Source: RGIG8748 sp045544515 (GTDB lineage: Bacteria > Bacillota > Clostridia > UMGS1810). Taken from it: DNA of 64,000 bases. The notes beneath the pieces are model-generated. The model had not been told where the DNA came from, made no database searches, and worked only from the letters and a program-made list of their open reading frames with translations. Made by a program: the position numbers and the translations under genes. The DNA lies in assembly GCA_045544515.1 (NCBI GenBank), contig JAZPZD010000019.1, forward strand, positions 1 to 64,000, read 5' to 3'. Shown piece by piece: positions 51,357 through 60,573 of the stretch (position 1 is the stretch's first letter; each line of letters begins with the position of its first letter).

Positions 51357-53254
51357 TAGTCATTTTTTTGATTGGTGTTTTCCTGCTGCGAAATAGTACC
51401 TTCGTCAGATAAGACAGGTGTTTCAATAACGGGAGAGAGTTCTCCGCCGTTATATATTATTTCAAATTCCTCGCCGGAAATTTTTTCTCTCTCAAGGAGC
51501 ACCTTGGCAACATTTTCGAGTTTATCCATATTGTTTGATATAAGCTCGATACACCTATCGTAGCACTCGCTTATAATCTTTCTTACTTCGTCATCTATTT
51601 CTGCGGTTATTTTTTCGCTGAAGTTTTTGGAATGAACAAAATCTCTGCCTATAAACACTTCGTCATTGTCGCTGCCGTAGTTGATAGGACCGATTTTGTC
51701 GCTCATACCAAAGTGTGTAACCATATGTCTTGCGATTTTCGATGCTCTTTCGATATCGTTGGATGCACCTGTGCTTATATCGTCAAGAACAAGCTTTTCT
51801 GCAACTCGTCCGCCAAGCAAAACGATGATTTCGTCTAACATATCACCTTTTAAAGTGTATGATTTGTCTTCCTGCGGCAAGTGCATTGTATAACCTCCGG
51901 CTCTTCCTCTGGGGATTATAGAAACCTGATGCACAGGATCCTGAGAGGGAAGAAGTTTGGTAACAACAGCATGACCTGCTTCGTGATATGCAGTTAATCT
52001 GTTTTCTTTTTCGTTTTTCTTTCGGGATTTCTTTTCTGTTCCAACTACTACCTTGATCATTGCATCTTCAAGGTTTTCGTTGGTAATTTCTTTTTGATTA
52101 TTTCGTGCAGCAAGAAGTGCCGCTTCGTTAAGAAGATTTGCAAGGTCGGCACCGGTAAATCCGGAGGTGGTTTTTGCAATAACAGACAAATCTACTTCCT
52201 TGGCCAATGGTTTATTTCGCGCATGAACCTTTAAAATATCAATTCTGCCAAGCAAATCAGGTGTATCTACAACAACCTGTCTGTCAAATCTTCCGGGTCT
52301 CAACAGGGCATTGTCGAGTATATCAGGTCTGTTGGTAGCTGCTATTACTATTACGCCTTGATTAGCAGAGAAACCATCCATCTCTACAAGAAGCTGGTTC
52401 AATGTCTGTTCTCTTTCGTCGTGACCTCCGCCAAGACCTGCACCTCTTTGACGGCCAACTGCATCAATTTCGTCTATAAAGATGATACTGGGGCTATTCT
52501 TCTTTGCTTGTTCAAACAAATCTCTTACTCTGGATGCACCGACACCGACAAACATCTCAACAAAGTCAGAACCGCTTATAGAAAAGAAGGGGACATTGGC
52601 TTCGCCTGCAACAGCTTTTGCAAGTAAGGTTTTACCTGTTCCCGGAGGTCCAACAAGAAGAACACCGCGGGGGATTTTGGCACCGAGTGCGGTGAATTTG
52701 CCCGGGTCTTTAAGGAAATCAACGATTTCCTCAAGCTCACCTTTTTCTACATCTGCACCGGCAACATCGCCGAATGTAACCTTGTCTTTGTCATTAATAT
52801 GCATTCTAGCACGGCTTTTGCCAAAGTTCATTGCTCCGTGACCGCCGCCTTTTGACTGTTTCATAAAGAAGAACCAAAAACCGATAATCAGCACAAACAA
52901 GAACAACGACGGAAGCATTGTAACCCACCAAGGTGGTTCAGCAGGTCTTACAATGTTTAACTTCAGCGTACCTGCCTTGATTTGCTTGGATAGCGTTTCG
53001 CCAGATATGGCATTGAGCAGACCGCTCGATTGAATTTCACATTCTACAAATTTAACCTTGCCTTTGATAAGCTGTACTTCGGCTTTATCCTGAATTATTT
53101 TGATTTCTTTTACATTGTTTTGTTCGATTTGTGTTATTAATTCCGAAAAAGTTATTGTTTCCGGCGAAGCATCAAAGCTCATCAGCGAATATATAGCAAA
53201 TATTATTATAAGAAGTATGCCATACGCCGCAATACCTTTAAAATGCTTTTTCAA
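51356..53254 (-). CDS. ftsH: ATP-dependent membrane protease FtsH
   Basis: A 632-residue membrane AAA+ protease. Two helices (about 7-25 and 110-130) flank a small outer domain. Walker A GPPGTGKTLLAKA near 202, Walker B FIDEIDAVG near 260, SRH RPGRFDRQ near 315, and zinc protease HEAGH near 425 with further Asp ligand downstream. Acts on membrane and regulatory proteins, including in sporulation. Last gene of the yybS-gdpP-rplI-dnaB-tilS-hpt-ftsH run, in the conserved tilS-hpt-ftsH order. Confidence 0.97.
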   Translation of the reverse strand: MKKHFKGIAAYGILLIIIFAIYSLMSFDASPETITFSELITQIEQNNVKEIKIIQDKAEVQLIKGKVKFVECEIQSSGLLNAISGETLSKQIKAGTLKLNIVRPAEPPWWVTMLPSLFLFVLIIGFWFFFMKQSKGGGHGAMNFGKSRARMHINDKDKVTFGDVAGADVEKGELEEIVDFLKDPGKFTALGAKIPRGVLLVGPPGTGKTLLAKAVAGEANVPFFSISGSDFVEMFVGVGASRVRDLFEQAKKNSPSIIFIDEIDAVGRQRGAGLGGGHDEREQTLNQLLVEMDGFSANQGVIVIAATNRPDILDNALLRPGRFDRQVVVDTPDLLGRIDILKVHARNKPLAKEVDLSVIAKTTSGFTGADLANLLNEAALLAARNNQKEITNENLEDAMIKVVVGTEKKSRKKNEKENRLTAYHEAGHAVVTKLLPSQDPVHQVSIIPRGRAGGYTMHLPQEDKSYTLKGDMLDEIIVLLGGRVAEKLVLDDISTGASNDIERASKIARHMVTHFGMSDKIGPINYGSDNDEVFIGRDFVHSKNFSEKITAEIDDEVRKIISECYDRCIELISNNMDKLENVAKVLLEREKISGEEFEIIYNGGELSPVIETPVLSDEGTISQQENTNQKND

Positions 53255-53293
53255 AACAACCGCCTCCTTGTTTGTTTTGTAATAATTTAAGTA

Positions 53294-53848
53294 TTATTTA
53301 TTATATATTTCTTCTTTAAGAACTCCGATATACGGTAAATTTCTGTATTTTTGTGCATAATCAAGCCCGTATCCCACGATAAAAGAGTCGTCATCCATAA
53401 CAAAACCGCAATAGTCAGCTTTTATATCTTCTGTTCTGCGTTTTGGCTTATCTATAAATGCTGCAATTTTGATAGAATTCGGATTTTTGGATTTAAGATA
53501 TTCGCACAAATTTTTAAGTGTATATCCGCTGTCCAATATATCTTCTACTATTATGATATCTTTGCCTGTTATATCCATTGTCAAGTCTTTTTTTACTACA
53601 AAGTTACTGCTTGATACGGTTTTGTTGCCATAGGTTGAACACTGCATAAAATCAATGTAGCAGTCCACACCAACTTTTTTTACTAAATCAGATGCAAACA
53701 TAAAAGCACCGTTTAAGATAGCAACAAAGACAACTTCCTTGTTCTTATAGTCGTTGGTGATTTCTTTGGAAATTTTTGTTGTCAATGCATCGATTTCAGA
53801 TTCGGTAACAAGAATTCTCTCGCAAAAGTCATTAATTGGTTTCATCAT
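53294..53848 (-). CDS. hpt: Hypoxanthine phosphoribosyltransferase
   Basis: A 184-residue purine salvage enzyme making IMP or GMP. PRPP loop VEDILDSGYTL near 101, with the FVAILNGAFMFASDL loop near 41. The start ATG lies inside the last codons of tilS (17-base overlap), after AGGAGGT that is also tilS coding sequence. A close tie of hpt to tilS and ftsH is known in Firmicutes. Confidence 0.95.
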   Translation of the reverse strand: MMKPINDFCERILVTESEIDALTTKISKEITNDYKNKEVVFVAILNGAFMFASDLVKKVGVDCYIDFMQCSTYGNKTVSSSNFVVKKDLTMDITGKDIIIVEDILDSGYTLKNLCEYLKSKNPNSIKIAAFIDKPKRRTEDIKADYCGFVMDDDSFIVGYGLDYAQKYRNLPYIGVLKEEIYNK

Positions 53849-55208
53849 ATGTACCTCCTAATTTTGTTATCTTGAGTATTTTTTGTGTATCATTGGTTAC
53901 TTTGTGTTTTTCGCTTATTCTAATGGGAACTACAGATAAAATTTCCTCACCGCCTGCAATTACCGGAAATAAATTTTTAATATGCAGGCTGATTTTTGAG
54001 TCAATATAAAACTTTTTTAGTTTTTTACTGCCTTTCATACCGCTTGGATGAAATACATCTCCGTCTTTTTTTGTACGAAGTACCAAATTTTCCGGATTTG
54101 TATTGTCAAGAGAAAGATATATTGCATCTTTTTCTTTTTTGTATTTATCAGTAAGTTCAAAAAAGTATGTTGTATTTGTTTCGTTAACTACAACTTTTCC
54201 GGGTATGTTTATCTTGTATGAGTAATCGGGAATTTTGGGGTTATTTAGTGTAAACACAATCTTATCGTGTGTGATATACACAAAAATATCGTCACCGATA
54301 TTGTACATACTTCCCGTTGAAACATCGTGGCACAGAGCTTCAATTTGTGCAGACGAAATGTTTTGTGTAGTTTTTTGTAAATGACAAACAGAATTCAGTA
54401 TAATTCTGCGTTTCAGGGCTATGTGTAAGCTTGAAAAAACTTCTTTTTCAATGACAACATCATTTGTTTTGTCGTCTTTAATACAATATTTTTCTGCTTC
54501 GGCATCAAGATAACTGCACTCGTCGGATATAATATCCGAAAAACGAATTATATTCTCTGTTGCAGCAGAATTTATCCTTGACATTTCTTTGATAATGCAG
54601 TTTCTTACAATGTTTCTTGCATAGATATTCTGACTATTTGTACAATCCGTAACAAAAGAAACACCGTTTTTATAACAATAATTTTCGATTTCTTCACGGG
54701 TACATTCTATAACAGGGCGTATGATGTTATTGTATACAGGTTTAATTCCTTCTATACCGTTTGAGCCGGTCCCTCTTAACATATTAAGTATTATAGTTTC
54801 TGCTCTGTCATTTACATTATGTGCAACTGCAATCTTATTCAAATTATATTTTGGGCACAGAGATTTGAAAAACTCATAACGCAACTTTCTGCCTGCAGTT
54901 TCTTCGGAGATTTTGTTTTCCCTTGCATATTGGGGAACGCAAACGGTTTTGGTAATACAGTCAATACCCAAGGAATTTGCAAATGAAACAGAAAATTCCA
55001 TATCCTCGTCTGCAGCTTTGCCGCGTATACCGTGGTTTAAATGTGCTGCAACGATAGTAATTCCAAGCTCTTTTGCAAGATTATGCAAAGAAAGCAAAAG
55101 AGAACACGAATCAGCACCGCCCGAAAGACCCACAACAATGCGGTCTCCGAATTCTATCATATTATGTTTTTTTATTGTATTTAGAACTTTGTTATCAAAT
55201 TCTTTCAA
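53832..55208 (-). CDS. tilS: tRNA-Ile lysidine synthetase
   Basis: A 458-residue enzyme that puts lysidine on C34 of tRNA-Ile(CAU), so it reads AUA. The PP-loop VGLSGGADSCSLLLSL is near residue 25, with AAHLNHGIRG near 55 and AHNVNDRAET near 130. The C-terminal TilS domains follow (LRTKKDGDVFHPSGMKGSKKLKKFYI, in two parts, near 385). Essential in nearly all bacteria. Confidence 0.95.
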   Translation of the reverse strand: MKEFDNKVLNTIKKHNMIEFGDRIVVGLSGGADSCSLLLSLHNLAKELGITIVAAHLNHGIRGKAADEDMEFSVSFANSLGIDCITKTVCVPQYARENKISEETAGRKLRYEFFKSLCPKYNLNKIAVAHNVNDRAETIILNMLRGTGSNGIEGIKPVYNNIIRPVIECTREEIENYCYKNGVSFVTDCTNSQNIYARNIVRNCIIKEMSRINSAATENIIRFSDIISDECSYLDAEAEKYCIKDDKTNDVVIEKEVFSSLHIALKRRIILNSVCHLQKTTQNISSAQIEALCHDVSTGSMYNIGDDIFVYITHDKIVFTLNNPKIPDYSYKINIPGKVVVNETNTTYFFELTDKYKKEKDAIYLSLDNTNPENLVLRTKKDGDVFHPSGMKGSKKLKKFYIDSKISLHIKNLFPVIAGGEEILSVVPIRISEKHKVTNDTQKILKITKLGGTYDETN

Positions 55209-55226
55209 AACATATACCTCAATTTT

Positions 55227-56564
55227 TTAAAACACAGGTTCCTGATGTGAATTATCCAAATCCATAAATTTGGTAAATTCGCCTCTCCAACCGAGTTCAA
55301 CAGTACCTGTACTGCCGTTTCGGAATTTGGAAATCATACATTCAACCACATTTTTTCGCTCGGTTTCTTTTTCGTAATAATCCTCACGATACAGAAACAT
55401 AACCATATCCGCATCCTGCTCGATTGAACCGGATTCTCTAAGGTCACTGAGCATAGGGTGGTGGTCGGTTCTCTGGTCGGGAGCACGGCTAAGCTGAGAA
55501 AGGGTGATAACAGGAACATTAAGTTCCTTTGCCATTATTTTAAGGAAACGGCTGTTTTCGGAAACTTCCTGCTGTCTTCCTTCGCGACTGTTGCCCTGGA
55601 TAAGCTGAAGATAGTCAATTACTATGAGTCCAAGCTGGTTTTTCATTTTTAATCTTCTGCATTTGGCTTTGATTTCGGATACAGTAATACCTGCGGTATC
55701 GTCTATATAAATCGGTGCCTTTGAAAGCTGATTGATAGAACCGGCAAGTTTGGCCATATCCTCTGCGTTGATTTCAGCGGTTTTGAGTTTTTCGCTGGAT
55801 ATGAGTGCTTCGGAACTTAAAATTCTGTTTGCAAGTTGCTCTTTGCTCATTTCCAGACTGAATATCGCAACAGGTACATTGTACTTTACTGCAGCATTTG
55901 TGGCAATGTTGAGTGCAAAGCTCGTTTTACCCATAGCAGGTCGTGCCGCAATAAGTATAAGGTCTGATGGCTGAAGACCGCTTATCCGTAAATCAAGCTC
56001 TTTAAAGCCGGTAGGAACACCGGTTACTTTGCTGCCCAATTTCATAAGTTCTTCCAAACGGGACAGATTTTCCGCAAGGACTTCTTTAATAGGGTACATA
56101 TCCGATATCTTTTTGCTTTGAAGTACATCATAGAGTTTGTTTTCTGCGGTGTTAAGCACAAGAGAAACTTCTTTTTCTGCATCAAAGCAAAGTTCGGTTA
56201 TCTCTCCCGAAGAACGAATAAGTCTGCGTAAAAGAGCCTTTTCTTCAATAATCTTTATATGATATTTGAGATTGGCAGTGGTATTTACCATAAGGCAAAT
56301 CTGTGTGATATAATCCACACCGCCAATGCTGTCAAAGATTGTTTCCAGTTCGCTTTTTAATGTAACAAGATCTATTGGCACAGCGCGGTTTGATATGTTT
56401 ATCATTGCCTCAAAAATCTTTTTGTGCTGCTCTAAATAAAAGTCTTCCGGCTTAAGTGCAGCTACAACATCGCCAATGCACTCGTTATCAAAAATTATAG
56501 CTCCCAGCACATATTGCTCGGCTTCTATGTTACATGGCATACTGCGATTTATTTCGTTAGCCAC
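55227..56564 (-). CDS. dnaB: Replicative DNA helicase DnaB
   Basis: A 445-residue hexameric helicase (called DnaC in Bacillus). N-terminal primase-interacting domain begins MPCNIEAEQYVLGAI; the RecA-like core has AARPAMGKTSFALN near 208, IVIDYLQLI near 318 and SQLSRAPDQR near 362. No intein. It follows rplI in the conserved order. Confidence 0.96.
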   Translation of the reverse strand: MANEINRSMPCNIEAEQYVLGAIIFDNECIGDVVAALKPEDFYLEQHKKIFEAMINISNRAVPIDLVTLKSELETIFDSIGGVDYITQICLMVNTTANLKYHIKIIEEKALLRRLIRSSGEITELCFDAEKEVSLVLNTAENKLYDVLQSKKISDMYPIKEVLAENLSRLEELMKLGSKVTGVPTGFKELDLRISGLQPSDLILIAARPAMGKTSFALNIATNAAVKYNVPVAIFSLEMSKEQLANRILSSEALISSEKLKTAEINAEDMAKLAGSINQLSKAPIYIDDTAGITVSEIKAKCRRLKMKNQLGLIVIDYLQLIQGNSREGRQQEVSENSRFLKIMAKELNVPVITLSQLSRAPDQRTDHHPMLSDLRESGSIEQDADMVMFLYREDYYEKETERKNVVECMISKFRNGSTGTVELGWRGEFTKFMDLDNSHQEPVF

Positions 56565-56585
56565 TTTTCTTCACTCCTGTATTAA

Positions 56586-57032
56586 TTATTGCTTTTCTAT
56601 GCAAACCTTTATTTTTCCGGAAACAGAAGGGTAGAGCTTGGCGTCGATTTTGAATGTTCCTGTTTCTTTTAAACCGTCGGGAAGAACGATTTTTTTCTTG
56701 TCGATATTGATTGAGTGCTGTTTCAGCAGTTCTTCGGAAATATCCTTTGAAGTAACTGAACCAAAAAGTTTGCCATTGTCACCGGCTTTGGTTTTGAGTT
56801 TAACGGTTATAGTTTCAAGCTTGGCTTTGAGTTCATTTGCTTTTTGCAAATCCTGTTCCTTTTTATATGCTTCGGACTCTTTTTTGCCTTTCAAATCATT
56901 CAGATTGGCTTTGGTTGCTTCTATAGCAAAGCCCTTGGGTATCAGAAAGTTTTTTGCATAACCATCGCTTATATTTTTCTTTTCGCCGGCCTTTCCCTGA
57001 CCTTTCAAATCTTTTACAAATATAACTTCCAT
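56586..57032 (-). CDS. rplI: 50S ribosomal protein L9
   Basis: A 148-residue L9. The N-terminal rRNA-binding domain is clear (MEVIFVKDLKGQGKAGEKKN, then GYAKNFLIPKGFA), joined by a long charged helix to the C-terminal domain (GKLFGSVTSKDI). Standard length. Between gdpP and dnaB as in most Firmicutes. Confidence 0.96.
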   Translation of the reverse strand: MEVIFVKDLKGQGKAGEKKNISDGYAKNFLIPKGFAIEATKANLNDLKGKKESEAYKKEQDLQKANELKAKLETITVKLKTKAGDNGKLFGSVTSKDISEELLKQHSINIDKKKIVLPDGLKETGTFKIDAKLYPSVSGKIKVCIEKQ

Positions 57033-57051
57033 AGTTTACACATCCTTTAAT

Positions 57052-59025
57052 TTATTTGTTTTCACCAAGATATTCTTTTATTGCTTTTTTCAGCATTTGT
57101 TCCGCTGTATCTAAATCTACACCGTAGAGTTTTGTTGCAGCTATTGTCATATGACCCCCGCCGCCAAGTTGCTCCATTATTACCTGTATATTGTGTGTGC
57201 CTAAAGAACGGGCACTGATTATTATGTGATCTCCCATATCACATAGTACAAACGAACAGTTGATATCCGAAATATTTAATAGCTCGTCTGCAACCTGTGC
57301 AACAATGGTTTGCATATCCACATCATTTTTTATACATTTGGCAATTGACATACAGTGCTTGTATGTTGAAGCACTCTCCATTATTGCCCATTTCTTCATA
57401 AAAGTGTTTATATCGATCTGGAACAGGCGTTTTACAGATATCGGGTCAGCACCGAGTCTCTTTAGGTATGATGCTGCTTCAAAAGTACGCACGCCGGTTT
57501 TAAAGGTAAAGTTTTTGGTATCCAGATAGATTCCGGAATACAGTGCCTCAGCCTCTTTTTTTGTAAGGCGTACGGTGTCGCCCATATATTGAATAATTTC
57601 CGTAACAAGTTCAGATGCCGATGAGGCATACGGCTCATGGTAGGATATAAGCGGATTTTGTATGAAATCTGTGTTTCTTCTGTGGTGGTCAATAAGAACT
57701 ATTTTTTTGGTAACATCCAAAACAGAAGGCTCTTCTACCATAGATTTAACATGTGTATCCAATACAAATACCAAAGACCTTCTGCTTACTATTTCGTTGG
57801 CGTAGGCTTTGTTTATAATTACATCATCATATTCTTCATCTGTTAAATTTTCGAGCATTTTTAAAACAGTGTTGTTGTAAGTTTCCATTATGATTTTGCA
57901 GTTGTTACCGTGACTTTTTACTGCACGATACATACCAAGTGCAGCACCGAACGAGTCGCAGTCTGCATATTTGTGACCCATGATGAGTATCTCGTCGTTT
58001 TCGATAAGAAGCTGCTTGATAGCCTCTGCAACAACGCGGGCCTTTACCTTGGTACGCTTTTCGGTTTCCTGAGTTTTGCCGCCATAGGAAACATATTTTT
58101 CGGCATTTTTAACAATTGCCTGGTCTCCGCCTCTGCCCAATGCCATATCGAGTGCATTGTATGCAAAAGTTTCGTTTTGCTGCATATTTTCGCCGTCACA
58201 GCCTATACCGATACTAAGTGTTGGTGCCAGATGGTTTCCGGCTTCTATGTGTCTGACTTTTTCGAGTATGTCAAACTTTGATTCTATAAACTGCTCCAGT
58301 CCAATGTTGGAAAAATAGAACATAAACTTGTCTTTTTCGAATTTTTTGATAATTCCGCCAACGCTCTGTGCCCAGATGCTCAACACTTCTTCTATTGCAG
58401 CAGATACCTTTGGCTTGTCGGAATTCTGGACATCTATCATGACATCATCGTAGTTATCTACGAACACAACAGCACATACAAACTTTTCGTTGGTGTATTT
58501 TTCTTTTAACTGTTGGAATTCTGTGCAGTCCTTGAAATGTATTGCATAATACTTTTCGCTTTCTGTGTTAGAGTCACAGATTTCGATATTATAATCTTTT
58601 CCGCCGTGAGAGATGCAGTACTGTTCCTTGTTTTCGGCATTTAAGTATTCATAAAAATCAAACTGGGGTATCACTTCTTTGATATGCAAATCCTTGATAA
58701 CGGAACAATTTGCTATTTTGGCGAAACCATCATTATGCCACACTATAGCCCCGTCGTGACGGATAATAACAAGAGGGATTAAATCTCCGCCCAGAACCGA
58801 CTTGATGTTTTTTCGATTATTTCCTGTCAAAGAATTAATAAAATCCTTGATGCCTTTTCGCCTTGCACTGCCGGCTAAAACAGATATTATCAAACAGAAT
58901 ACTGCCACAAAAGCGATTGCAAGAGCCGGGCGGATATCATATATGCCCACAACAAAAGCACACAAAACAAGAAGCCATATATAATAAAAATTGCTATGGA
59001 AGATATTTGTGAAAATGTTTTTCAT
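57052..59025 (-). CDS. gdpP: Cyclic-di-AMP phosphodiesterase GdpP
   Basis: A 657-residue membrane enzyme degrading c-di-AMP, a second messenger for wall stress and potassium balance. Two N-terminal helices, a PAS-like part (HDGAIVWHNDGFA), a degenerate GGDEF domain (about 170-300), the DHH motifs (HKYADCDSFGAALG, VLDTH, LIDHHRR) and DHHA1 with GGGGHMTIAA at the end. Preferred start is ATG 59025, 8 bases after AAGGA; the frame is open to an ATG at 59046 inside the upstream gene. Confidence 0.93.
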   Translation of the reverse strand: MKNIFTNIFHSNFYYIWLLVLCAFVVGIYDIRPALAIAFVAVFCLIISVLAGSARRKGIKDFINSLTGNNRKNIKSVLGGDLIPLVIIRHDGAIVWHNDGFAKIANCSVIKDLHIKEVIPQFDFYEYLNAENKEQYCISHGGKDYNIEICDSNTESEKYYAIHFKDCTEFQQLKEKYTNEKFVCAVVFVDNYDDVMIDVQNSDKPKVSAAIEEVLSIWAQSVGGIIKKFEKDKFMFYFSNIGLEQFIESKFDILEKVRHIEAGNHLAPTLSIGIGCDGENMQQNETFAYNALDMALGRGGDQAIVKNAEKYVSYGGKTQETEKRTKVKARVVAEAIKQLLIENDEILIMGHKYADCDSFGAALGMYRAVKSHGNNCKIIMETYNNTVLKMLENLTDEEYDDVIINKAYANEIVSRRSLVFVLDTHVKSMVEEPSVLDVTKKIVLIDHHRRNTDFIQNPLISYHEPYASSASELVTEIIQYMGDTVRLTKKEAEALYSGIYLDTKNFTFKTGVRTFEAASYLKRLGADPISVKRLFQIDINTFMKKWAIMESASTYKHCMSIAKCIKNDVDMQTIVAQVADELLNISDINCSFVLCDMGDHIIISARSLGTHNIQVIMEQLGGGGHMTIAATKLYGVDLDTAEQMLKKAIKEYLGENK

Positions 59026-59030
59026 ATCAT

Positions 59031-60032
59031 TCATCCTTTTTTGCATTTAAGCTTTCTAAAATCAAAAATACTATCTAAAAACGCAACAAAAATCATTATA
59101 TAAAACAAATTGATGACAGGTATAAAAACACTTAAAATGACAGTTGCTGCAAATATAAGCAAAATGTATAGTGATCGCAAAAGATATTTGACAGATTTTT
59201 GCTTTAACTTGAATTCCAGGAAAGCAACTCCTGCAACAAAGTACAATAAAAGAAGTGTAAGCAAAGCATTTACAAAAACCATAGTTATATTATCCGATGT
59301 GGCACCTAAAATAACAAATACAAATATGATTAGTGAAATGTTTGAAATACCATTCATTGAAAAAGTGTCAAATCCATTTATAAACAGAGAGTTTTGTATC
59401 AGATAAGAATTGCAAAACATTCTGCATACGACATATTTTGCAAGGTTTAATATTATAATAACCAAAGCAATAAAAAACGGAAAAAGTGACGGTATTATCT
59501 TGTAAGAAACAAAAAATATTTCCTTTTCGTTTTGTTCAAATATGTTGTACATATCCTTGCTTAAGGATTTGATAACAGGAAGTGCATTTTCGAATGCAAG
59601 AAGCACTTCTTCGCGGATGTCGCTATAAAAATTAATTCCAAGAGCATACTTGGAATATGCCAGGATTGCAATTAAAACTACGCCGTCAAATACTGTTGTA
59701 CCAAAAAGTATATGCGAAAATGAAAGCTTATTTTTGAAGCAATATCCGGCTATTATTCCGGGTACAATAAGCATTATAGAAAGCACAAAATTGATAAATG
59801 CCGTTTCTAATCCAAAGCTTATAACAGAGGCGACAATATTAAAAAGCAAAATTGCAGACACAGAAAACACAAATTCGTATTTGCCGGAAATGCAAAAAAC
59901 ATACGAAATAAGTGCAGGAATTGCAAACAAGGCAACAATATACACAAGTGAAGAGTTAAAAGAAACAAACATAATAACAAGTGATATTATTGTATATGCA
60001 CATAATTCCAAAAGACTTTTTCTGCTGTTCAT
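59031..60032 (-). CDS. YybS-like DUF2232 membrane protein
   Basis: A 333-residue protein with about eight membrane helices, of the DUF2232/YybS family, unknown function. In Bacillus too it stands directly before gdpP, suggesting a link to c-di-AMP control or the envelope. GGGAGGTG lies 5 bases before the ATG at 60032. It heads the minus-strand operon, with a strong promoter upstream. Confidence 0.85.
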   Translation of the reverse strand: MNSRKSLLELCAYTIISLVIMFVSFNSSLVYIVALFAIPALISYVFCISGKYEFVFSVSAILLFNIVASVISFGLETAFINFVLSIMLIVPGIIAGYCFKNKLSFSHILFGTTVFDGVVLIAILAYSKYALGINFYSDIREEVLLAFENALPVIKSLSKDMYNIFEQNEKEIFFVSYKIIPSLFPFFIALVIIILNLAKYVVCRMFCNSYLIQNSLFINGFDTFSMNGISNISLIIFVFVILGATSDNITMVFVNALLTLLLLYFVAGVAFLEFKLKQKSVKYLLRSLYILLIFAATVILSVFIPVINLFYIMIFVAFLDSIFDFRKLKCKKG

Positions 60033-60067
60033 AATGCACCTCCCAAAAAAACATTAACTATCCACTA

Positions 60068-60096
60068 ATTATAACACTTTAACACAAATTTGGCAA
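60068..60096 (-). promoter_or_regulatory. Promoter of the yybS-ftsH operon
   Basis: On the minus strand, TTGCCA (60091-60096), a 17-base spacer and a perfect TATAAT (60068-60073), 35 bases before the first gene. Confidence 0.75.
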
Positions 60097-60137
60097 GCGA
60101 AATATGCATATAATTTACTATAATTTTACAAATATTC

Positions 60138-60179
60138 AAAATACTTGGCAGAGTATTTTTATTAGTCACAGAAAATACT
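60138..60179. repeat. Alternating inverted repeats upstream of the DUF378 gene
   Basis: AAAATACT (60138-60145), its exact complement AGTATTTT (60152-60159) and AAAATACT again (60172-60179). The middle copy can pair with either side, so two exclusive hairpins are possible, the first followed by a T-rich stretch. The gap 60033-60228 holds this and the reverse promoter. Confidence 0.55.
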
Positions 60180-60228
60180 AAACATATCTCATAATCGGAG
60201 ATAATTTTTAATAAAAGGAGGAATCCTC

Positions 60229-60441
60229 ATGCTTGATAATACCGCATTGATTTTTGTCATCATCGGTGCTATTAACTGGCTTTTGGTAGGCGTTCTCGGT
60301 TTTGACCTCGTGGCGTTTCTTTTTGGCGGACAAGGGGCTCTTATTTCGAGGATAGTTTACACCATTGTAGGTATTTGCGGTCTTTGGAGTATCGGTATGC
60401 TTTTCAAAGAAAAAGTTCCTGCAAAAAGATTCAAGGATTAA
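60229..60441 (+). CDS. DUF378 family small membrane protein
   Basis: A 70-residue two-helix protein of DUF378: LIFVIIGAINWLLVGVLGFD and ISRIVYTIVGICGLW are the family signatures. Function unknown; it is common in Firmicutes, often near spore or envelope genes. AAAGGAGG lies 8 bases before the ATG. A hairpin without a T run follows the stop. Confidence 0.9.
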   Translation: MLDNTALIFVIIGAINWLLVGVLGFDLVAFLFGGQGALISRIVYTIVGICGLWSIGMLFKEKVPAKRFKD

Positions 60442-60447
60442 AAAGTT

Positions 60448-60485
60448 CGCGAAAGCATAATTTAGATATATTTTATGTTTTCGCG
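60448..60485. other. Long hairpin between DUF378 and lepA
   Basis: A 13-bp stem with a single G-T pair (60448-60460 with 60473-60485) and a 12-base AT loop lies 6 bases after the DUF378 stop. It lacks a T run on the right; it may be a weak terminator or a protective 3-prime structure. Confidence 0.5.
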
Positions 60486-60511
60486 GATTTACATAAAAAT
60501 TAATTTTGATA

Positions 60512-60540
60512 TTGTAAATTTTTTTATTTTATGATAAAAT
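60512..60540 (+). promoter_or_regulatory. Promoter of lepA
   Basis: TTGTAA (60512-60517), a 17-base spacer and TAAAAT (60535-60540), 33 bases before the lepA start. Confidence 0.6.
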
Positions 60541-60573
60541 TTAGTTTGATGCACAGTTAAAGGAGAATAAACA

